64,000 nucleotides of DNA from JBBDMC01 sp963826055 (GTDB taxonomy: Bacteria > Pseudomonadota > Alphaproteobacteria > Rhizobiales > Kaistiaceae): NCBI GenBank assembly GCA_963826055.1, contig CAWGVO010000018.1, forward strand, positions 124,001 through 188,000. The letters run 5' to 3'. A model generated the notes under the pieces. It was not told where the DNA came from. It saw nothing but the letters and a program-made list of their open reading frames with translations, and searched no databases. Positions 56,372 to 64,000 of this stretch are shown piece after piece. The translations under genes and the position numbers were made by a program. Each line of letters begins with the position of its first letter. Within the stretch, counting starts at the first letter, position 1.

Positions 56372-57883
56372 CTACTGGCCGCGGCTGACGCTGGAGGCGA
56401 ACCTCACCGCCTCTTCCGCCGCGCGGAAAAGCGCGCTCGCCTTGGCGACGCACTCGGCGTGCTCTTTCTCCGGCACTGAATCGGCGACGATGCCGGCACC
56501 GGCCTGCACGTACATCTTGCCGTCCTTGACGATCGAGGTGCGGAGCACAATGCAGGTGTCCATGTCGCCGTCGGCGGTGAAATAGCCGACGCAGCCGGCG
56601 TAGACGCCGCGCTTCTCCAACTCCAGCTCGTCGATGATCTCCATGGCGCGCACCTTCGGCGCACCGGACACGGTTCCCGCCGGGAAGCCGGCCGCCAACG
56701 CGTCGAGGGCATCGTGGCCGTTGGCGAGCTCGCCGACGACGTTGGAGACGATGTGCATGACGTGGCTGTAGTGCTCGAGGAAGAACTGGTCGGTGACCTT
56801 GACGGTGCCGATCTCGGCGACGCGGCCGACGTCGTTGCGGCCGAGGTCGAGCAGCATCAAGTGCTCGGCGCGCTCCTTGGGATCGGCGAGGAGTTCGGCG
56901 GCGAGCGCTTTGTCCTCCTCCGGTGTCGCCCCGCGCGGCCGGGTGCCGGCGATGGGGCGGATCGTCACCTCGCCCTGGCGGACGCGGACCAGAATCTCGG
57001 GGCTGGAGCCGGCGACAGAAAAGCCGCCGAAGTCGAGGTAGTAGAGATACGGCGACGGGTTGGTGCGGCGAAGCGCGCGATAGAGCGCGAAGGGCGGCAG
57101 GTCGAACGGCGCCTCGAAACGCTGCGACAGGACCACCTGGAAGATGTCGCCGGCGGCAATGTAGTCCTTGGCGCGGCGGACCATATCGAGATAACGCTCG
57201 CGCGGGGTGTTGGAGGTGACGGCGATGTCGGGGTTGAACTCGCCGGGCCCGGTGCTGTCGAGCGGCGCGTCGAGGGCCTCGACCACCTCGGTCAGGCGAT
57301 CGACGGCGCGGGCGTGGGCCTGGGCGGCGCTCACGCCCCCGCGCGGCCGGATCGGCGAGACCACGGTGATCTCGTCCTTGACCGAGTCGAAGATGACGAT
57401 GGTGGTCGGTCGCATAAGCATGGCGTCAGGCAGCCCCAACGGATCGGGGTTGGGCGCCGCCAGCGCCTCCATCTCGCGCACCATGTCGTAACCAAGATAG
57501 CCGAAGACGCCGGCCGACATGGGCGGCAGGCCGGCGGGCAAATGGATGCGTGATTCACCAATGACGCGGCGCAATGCGTCGAGGGTCGGTTCGGCCATGG
57601 GCTCGTAACGGCCGCGATCGGCCCTGGGATCGGGGTTGATCTCGGCGCGGCTGCCGAAGGCGCGAAAGATGAGGTCGGGATCGATGCCGATGATCGAATA
57701 GCGGCCGCGGGCGGCGCCGCCTTCGACCGATTCCAGCAGAAAGCAGTTCGGCCTGCCGGCCGACAACTTGAGCATGGCGGAGACCGGCGTCTCCAGGTCG
57801 GCGACCAGGCGCGTCCACACAACCTGCGCCTCTCCAGCGTCGTACACGCGCGCGAAATCGGCGAGGGAGGGGCTGACGAGCAT
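56372..57883 (-). CDS. trpE: Anthranilate synthase component I
   Basis: Converts chorismate and ammonia to anthranilate. The 503 residues include the tryptophan-feedback motif LLES (49-52), QVVLSQRFEAPFDLPPFALY, the chorismate-binding core IRPIAGTRPRG, and ERAEHLMLLDLGRNDVGRVA. The ATG at 57883 follows ppiD by 14 bases, so the two are probably co-transcribed. No leader peptide or attenuator fits in that space. trpG is displaced by about 3.9 kb. Confidence 0.96.
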   Translation of the reverse strand: MLVSPSLADFARVYDAGEAQVVWTRLVADLETPVSAMLKLSAGRPNCFLLESVEGGAARGRYSIIGIDPDLIFRAFGSRAEINPDPRADRGRYEPMAEPTLDALRRVIGESRIHLPAGLPPMSAGVFGYLGYDMVREMEALAAPNPDPLGLPDAMLMRPTTIVIFDSVKDEITVVSPIRPRGGVSAAQAHARAVDRLTEVVEALDAPLDSTGPGEFNPDIAVTSNTPRERYLDMVRRAKDYIAAGDIFQVVLSQRFEAPFDLPPFALYRALRRTNPSPYLYYLDFGGFSVAGSSPEILVRVRQGEVTIRPIAGTRPRGATPEEDKALAAELLADPKERAEHLMLLDLGRNDVGRVAEIGTVKVTDQFFLEHYSHVMHIVSNVVGELANGHDALDALAAGFPAGTVSGAPKVRAMEIIDELELEKRGVYAGCVGYFTADGDMDTCIVLRTSIVKDGKMYVQAGAGIVADSVPEKEHAECVAKASALFRAAEEAVRFASSVSRGQ

Positions 57884-57897
57884 GGTTGACCAGCCCG

Positions 57898-59789
57898 CTA
57901 GTTGGGACTGACGCCGAGCGCCTGCTGAAGGACGGCCTGGTTCAGCCTGACGTCGGTGTGGGTGCGCACCTGGGCGCCGTAGAGGGTCAGGAGATCGTTC
58001 TCGATCTGCGACCCCAATTGCGCCTGGGTCTGGGCGAGATCGGGCGCGCCCGAGAAATACGGCGGCGTCGTAACGTCGTCGACAACGAGGAGCACCCGGG
58101 TCATCGGCTGGGCGCCGTCGGCGACATCGACGGTGCCCTTGGGGCCGGTAAAGGCCGCCTGGATGACGCCGCTGGAGATGTCGCCGGAGGGCTGCGTGCG
58201 GCGGGTGAGCTGCTCGGCCGTCTGCACGGTGAGCGAGAGGTCGCCGGCGACCGTGGCGATCGCGGCGCCGCCGGTGAGACGGCTCTTGGCGTCGTCGGAT
58301 GCGGCGGCAAGCTTCTTCTGGCGCTGGTCGGTCTTCCACGCAGAGACCACCTGGTCGTGGACCTCGCCCAGCGTGCGGTCGCGCGGCGGCGTGACGTTGG
58401 TCACGGTATACCAGGCGTAGCTGCTGCGATCGGGCTCGATGGGGTCGTTCTCAAGGCCGACGTCGGACTGGAAGGCGGCGGCGACGAGGCCGCTCGGGAG
58501 GTCGGGGACCGGCTTGCCGTCGGGGCCGTTGCCGTTGGCGTCGACGGCAGCAACCGTCATCAGCTTGAGGTCGTACTTGGCGGCGACCTCTTCCAGGGTG
58601 GCGCCACCGGCGCGGGCGTCTTCGATCGTGTTGTGAAGATCGAGAATGCTGTTGGCGGCCCGTTCGGTTGCGAGCTCCTGCCTGAGCTGGTCCTTGACGT
58701 CGGCGAAGGGGGTGGTGACCGCCTGCTCGACCTTGGTCACGCGAACGATGACGGGGCCGAACTGGCCGTCGACGACGCCGCTGACGCCTCCCTCGGGCAG
58801 CGAGAAGGCCGCCTCGGCGACGGCGGGATCGATGATCTTGTCCTTGGTCACGAGGCCGAGGTCGACGTCGGCGGGCTTGAGGTTCTGCTCGGCGGCGATG
58901 TCGTCGAATGTCTTGCCGGCGCTGAGGGCGGCGGCGGCCGCGGTGGCGGCGGCCTGATCCTTGAACACGATTTGCTGGACGTCGCGCTTTTCGGGCGTGG
59001 AAAAGCGGGCCGGCTGGCTGTTGTACCGCGCCTCGGCGTCGGCGTCGCTGACGTCCGCCGTGTTGGCGATCTCATCCGGCGACAGCGTGAAATACTGAAC
59101 GGCGCGCAGCTCCGGCGAGCGCCAGTCCGCCTTGTGGGCGGCGAAATAGTCGGCGAGGTCGGCGTCGCTCGGGTCCGGGATGTCGGCCTCGGCGGGTGCG
59201 GAAATGACGAGGTACGAGATGCTGCGCTCCTCGGTGGTGTACTGATGGATGGCGCGCATATATGCGTCGGGCGCCTGCACGCCGCCGCCGAAGGCATCGA
59301 CGATCTGGTCGCGGATGTACTGCTGGCGACGATCGATGATGAACTGGTCCTCGGTCATGTTCTGTGCGGCGATGAGGCTGTTCAGGTAGTTGCGGTCAAA
59401 CGTACCGCTCGGCCCCAACAGGTCCGGGTCCTCGGAAATCCTCTGGCCAAGTGCCTGGTTGGAGATGCCGATCCCCATCCGGCCGGCGTCATAGTTCAGG
59501 GTCGCCTCGAAAACGAGCTGATTGAGGACCTGGTTGGGGACACCGAACTGGATGGCCTGCTGCGGGCTGAGGTTCTGGCCGAGGCGGGCGCTCAGGTTCC
59601 GCAACGTCAGATCATAGCGGCGCTGGAATTCCGCCAGCGTCACCTCCGATTGCCGACCTGGGCGACGTTGTTGGCGCCGAAGCCGTTGAAAATGTCGGAC
59701 ACGCCCCAGACCGCAAAGCTGAGAACGAGAATGGCCATCAGCAGCTGGGCGACCCAGCCGGACGCGTATTTCCTGAGTGCGTCGAGCAT
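57898..59789 (-). CDS. ppiD: PpiD-type periplasmic folding chaperone (apparent frameshift)
   Basis: Membrane-anchored chaperone/peptidyl-prolyl isomerase at the Sec translocon exit. From ATG 59789 the start MLDALRKYASGWVAQ leads into one membrane helix (about 16-36). Near 59655 the frame slips by one base, after which VTLAEFQRRYDLTLRNLSAR and the SurA-like N domain continue. A PPIC-type parvulin domain follows (about 245-350) with further repeats to the end. Corrected length is about 630 residues. The ppiD-trpE order is common in alphaproteobacteria. Confidence 0.9.
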
Positions 59790-59895
59790 AAGATTCCTCG
59801 CGGCGGACCTGGGCCGCCCGGTTCAGGGCGCGGATAATAGGTAGCGCCTCCCGTCGCCGCAAGGAAATGTCGGGACGCCAGCCGGCGGCCCCGAC

Positions 59896-60894
59896 TCAGC
59901 GGCCCCAGGACAGGAAAAGGCCGATGTCGCCGGGGATCCCGCCGGGGAAGTCCAGGACCCGCGCCAGGATGTGGAACCCGCGGGGCCTCAGTTCCCGCTC
60001 CCATCTCAGATACATCTCCGCCGCCTCGCCGCGCAGCGTGCGCGGCCACTCCGGGTCGGGAGCGTTCACCGCCCTGCCGCCGTCGCTGCACAACTGGGAG
60101 GGGAAGCGCAGCAGCAGAATCTCGGTCTCCCCCCGCTCGGCCGCTTCGCGCGCGGCGTGAATGAGGCCGTTCCAGCCCTTTTCGGAAATGTGGGTGTCGA
60201 TCAGGCGGCTCAGGTTGCGGCGGCGCTGCTCCTCCGCCTGCTCCCGCCGGCGCCGCCGTTCCCAGACGAGCTGATCCACATGGCGGGCGACAAGGTAGCG
60301 GAAGTCGTTGACGCTGAGTTCGCTATCGGGTCGGCTTTCGACCTCGTCCGGGGGCGGGCGCTGCTCGTGGCGGAGGCTGACGCCTGCAGATTCGACATGA
60401 GCGCGGCCCTGCGGCGGCGACGCCGGCAGGGCGACGGGCTCGTACTTGCCGCCGCCCAGGGTACGCAAGAGGTCGGCGCGGCGGACGATGCCGACAAGGC
60501 GGGCGTCGCGGAGCACCGGCAGGCGTTTGATGCGATGGATCCCCATGAGGCTCGCGATCTCGTCGACGTCGGTGTCCTCGCTGATAGCGATCACGGGGCT
60601 CGACATCACCTCGCGGGCCACGGCCAGCGGGCTCTGAAGATGGGTCAGGAACTCGGTGTTGAGCGGCTCGCCCTCGGCCAGGCGCATGAGCCACCACTCG
60701 CTGCGGCTCTCGCGTTCGGTCTTCTTGCGCCCGACGAGGTCCCCCTCACTGACCATGCCGACCAGGTCGCCGTTGGCGCTGACGACCGGAACCGCGCTGA
60801 TCTGATGCTGCAAAAGGATCCGGGCGACTTCGCGAAGAGGGGTATCCGGCTGGACGGTCACCACATCCCGGTTCATCAGGTCGCGCGCTTTCAT
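59896..60894 (-). CDS. CBS-domain protein
   Basis: A 332-residue soluble protein. Two CBS domains make an adenosine-nucleotide-type sensor: MKARDLMNRDVVTVQPDTPL at 1-60 and REVMSSPVIAISEDTDVDEI at about 95-150. After a linker, a basic, Arg/Glu-rich helical segment (ERRRRREQAEEQRRRN) precedes a C-terminal domain of about 120 residues that I do not recognise. The ATG at 60894 starts exactly at the first CBS domain. It is divergent from tpiA, with a 182-base intergenic region. Confidence 0.85.
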   Translation of the reverse strand: MKARDLMNRDVVTVQPDTPLREVARILLQHQISAVPVVSANGDLVGMVSEGDLVGRKKTERESRSEWWLMRLAEGEPLNTEFLTHLQSPLAVAREVMSSPVIAISEDTDVDEIASLMGIHRIKRLPVLRDARLVGIVRRADLLRTLGGGKYEPVALPASPPQGRAHVESAGVSLRHEQRPPPDEVESRPDSELSVNDFRYLVARHVDQLVWERRRRREQAEEQRRRNLSRLIDTHISEKGWNGLIHAAREAAERGETEILLLRFPSQLCSDGGRAVNAPDPEWPRTLRGEAAEMYLRWERELRPRGFHILARVLDFPGGIPGDIGLFLSWGR

Positions 60895-61076
60895 GCGATC
60901 GCTCTGGTTTGTTGCTGCCGGCCCGGGGGCGGCGGTCGGAGGGATGAACGGCGTCGGTCTAGCGAAGAGGGGGCAGCGGAGCCTTGATCTCCCGCAAATC
61001 CCTTTTGGCAGCGGGTGCAATATCGCGGAAATTCGGTTACCCGTCGCGGGTACGCCGAACAAGGGAAGGGGTGGTC

Positions 61077-61823
61077 ATGGCCAAGCTGAGGCCGCTGGCG
61101 GCAGGCAACTGGAAGATGAACGGCACGCGCCAGAGCCTCGCCGAGATTGATGCGGTCGTGGCGGGCAGCGGGACAGCCGCCTGCGACATCGCGATCTGTC
61201 CCCCTGCGACGCTGATCGCGGTGGCGGTCGCGGCGGCCGCCGGGTCACCGGTGATGATCGGCGGGCAGGACTGCCACCCCCAGCCCTCCGGCGCCCATAC
61301 GGGCGACATCGCGGCGGAGATGATTGCCGACGCAGGGGGGCGGCTGGTGATCGTCGGCCACTCGGAGCGGCGGACCGATCACGGCGAGACGGACGCCATG
61401 GTGCGCGCCAAGGCCGAAGCGGCCTGGCGGGCGGGGCTGACGGCGATCCTGTGCATCGGCGAGACAGAGGGCGAGCGCAAGGGCGGGATGACCGAGGCGG
61501 TGCTCGACCGCCAGATCGCCGGGTCGGTGCCGGAGGGCGCGACGGCGGCACGGCTGACCCTCGCGTACGAGCCGGTGTGGGCGATCGGCACGGGGCTGAC
61601 GCCGTCCAACGATGACATCCGGGCCGCCCATGCCCATATCAGGGGGCGTCTTACCGAGCGGTTCGGGGAGACGGCCCGCGCAATACGGATTCTCTATGGC
61701 GGCTCGGTCAAGCCCTCCAACGCCGAAACGATCCTCGCCCTCGACGGGGTCGACGGGGCTCTGGTCGGTGGCGCCAGCCTCAAAGCGGCGGATTTCCTTG
61801 CAATTATCGCTGCCTGCCGCTGA
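61077..61823 (+). CDS. tpiA: Triose-phosphate isomerase
   Basis: Glycolytic TIM-barrel enzyme interconverting dihydroxyacetone phosphate and glyceraldehyde 3-phosphate. The 248 residues have K13 (NWKMNG), H95 (IVGHSERR), catalytic E165 (AYEPVWAIGTG) and the phosphate loop YGGSVKP. The ATG at 61077 is preceded by AAGGGAAGGGG; the longer frame from 60984 is not conserved. It leads the typical tpiA-secG-pyrG series. Confidence 0.97.
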   Translation: MAKLRPLAAGNWKMNGTRQSLAEIDAVVAGSGTAACDIAICPPATLIAVAVAAAAGSPVMIGGQDCHPQPSGAHTGDIAAEMIADAGGRLVIVGHSERRTDHGETDAMVRAKAEAAWRAGLTAILCIGETEGERKGGMTEAVLDRQIAGSVPEGATAARLTLAYEPVWAIGTGLTPSNDDIRAAHAHIRGRLTERFGETARAIRILYGGSVKPSNAETILALDGVDGALVGGASLKAADFLAIIAACR

Positions 61824-61908
61824 CAGAATGCCGCCGCCCGGCGCTCTGGCAAGGCCGGAGCCAATCGTGTACAAGGCCGGCGGCCACGAAATCCGGGCAA
61901 TCTGATCA

Positions 61909-62397
61909 ATGGAAACCGTCATCATCGTCATTCACCTGATGGTGATCGTGGCGCTCGTCGCGGTCGTCCTGCTGCAACGCTCCGAGGGCGGGGCGCTGGG
62001 CATCGGCGGCTCCAACGCATTCCTGACCACGCGCGGACAGGGAAACGTGCTGACCCGGGCGACGACGATCCTCGGCGCCGCCTTCTTTCTCACGTCGATC
62101 GCGATGACGGTCTACAGCCAGTTCCAGGCGCCGCCGTCCTCGATCCTCGATACGGTGCCGGCGACCCAGCCGGCGGCCCCGACCACGACACCCGGTGGCG
62201 CGCCATCAACCGCGCCGAGCGCGGGCGGCGGCATCCTCGACCAGCTCAACCAGTACACCGCACCGGCGACCGGTAACCAGGCACCGGCGGCCGGCGGCCA
62301 GGCTCCGGCAGCGGGCGGTATCCCAGGCATCTCGGGCCCCGCCAACGAGCCGGACGTGACGGTGCCGGCGACGCCGCAAGTTCCAACCGGGCAGTAG
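61909..62397 (+). CDS. secG: Preprotein translocase subunit SecG
   Basis: Auxiliary subunit of the SecYEG channel. Two helices (about 2-20 and 52-72) flank the conserved loop LLQRSEGGALGIGGSNAFLT. The 162 residues exceed the E. coli length because of a low-complexity Pro/Ala/Gly/Thr tail with tandem QAPAAGG units. Such tails are common in alphaproteobacterial SecG. It starts 85 bases after tpiA. Confidence 0.93.
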   Translation: METVIIVIHLMVIVALVAVVLLQRSEGGALGIGGSNAFLTTRGQGNVLTRATTILGAAFFLTSIAMTVYSQFQAPPSSILDTVPATQPAAPTTTPGGAPSTAPSAGGGILDQLNQYTAPATGNQAPAAGGQAPAAGGIPGISGPANEPDVTVPATPQVPTGQ

Positions 62398-62526
62398 GGA
62401 ACCGCTGATGACGACATTCCCGGCGCAGGACCACCCGCCGGGCGCCTCGCCCATGGGAGTGACCGGTGCGGACGCCAGCATTTTCTGTTGCCCGAATCGG
62501 ACGGTGAGGCGGTAGGGTAGAGGCCC

Positions 62527-64000
<1,474 letters not shown>

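Overview
The window is chromosomal DNA of a GC-rich alphaproteobacterium. The evidence is gene order: nuoN-birA-rnj-mce-DUF1467-proS-lolC-lolD-dnaE, then rpsB-tsf-pyrH-frr-uppS-cdsA-dxr-rseP-bamA-fabZ-lpxA-lpxI-lpxB, then gltA and gltX, comEC, lexA-moeA-moaC-trpC-trpD-trpG, trpE-ppiD and tpiA-secG-pyrG. Supporting traits are alphaproteobacterial LexA boxes (GAAC-N7-GAAC or GTTC-N7-GTTC), LpxI instead of LpxH, a prolyl-tRNA synthetase without an insertion domain, ribonuclease J, and an S2 protein with an added C-terminal GVGP-type domain. I cannot name the genus. Almost everything is housekeeping, and no tRNA or rRNA gene was seen.

Layout. Bases 1-11200 hold the distal part of the complex I operon (nuoF partial through nuoN), with a DUF3291 gene between nuoF and nuoG. 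Bases 11205-14323 hold birA, rnj, methylmalonyl-CoA epimerase and a DUF1467 protein. A 426-base gap then carries a minus-strand structured RNA candidate with its own terminator. Bases 14750-21854 hold proS, lolC, lolD, an unannotated LexA-controlled 32-residue membrane peptide and dnaE. Bases 21877-22588 are an accessory patch: four copies of a palindromic repeat, two of which bracket a DUF559 nuclease gene as inverted ends. After sbmA comes a long co-directional run (24270-37975) for ribosome function, nucleotide, isoprenoid, phospholipid and lipid A synthesis and outer-membrane assembly. Then come gltA and gltX (minus), glnS, comEC and an MFS pump (plus), and lexA, moeA, moaC, trpC, trpD and trpG (minus). 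A four-gene set separates trpG from trpE: a GT8-like glycosyltransferase, and divergent to it an AMP-forming ligase, a carrier protein and an alpha/beta hydrolase. The window ends with trpE and ppiD (minus), a CBS protein (minus), tpiA, secG and the start of pyrG.

Two things colour the reading. First, at least nine essential or core genes carry apparent one-base indels (nuoG, tsf, uppS, cdsA, dxr, bamA, glnS, trpC, ppiD), with seven or more events between 25.6 and 32.6 kb. Reading frames resume with conserved motifs on the far side, so sequencing or assembly errors are much more likely than pseudogenes. Those genes are annotated across the shifts.

Second, the most interesting non-core signals are small: the SOS-type promoter and 32-residue peptide upstream of dnaE (compare Caulobacter SidA), the rod-like RNA upstream of proS, the DUF559 cassette with repeat ends, the ligase/carrier/hydrolase operon splitting the trp genes, and the folded rpsB leader.
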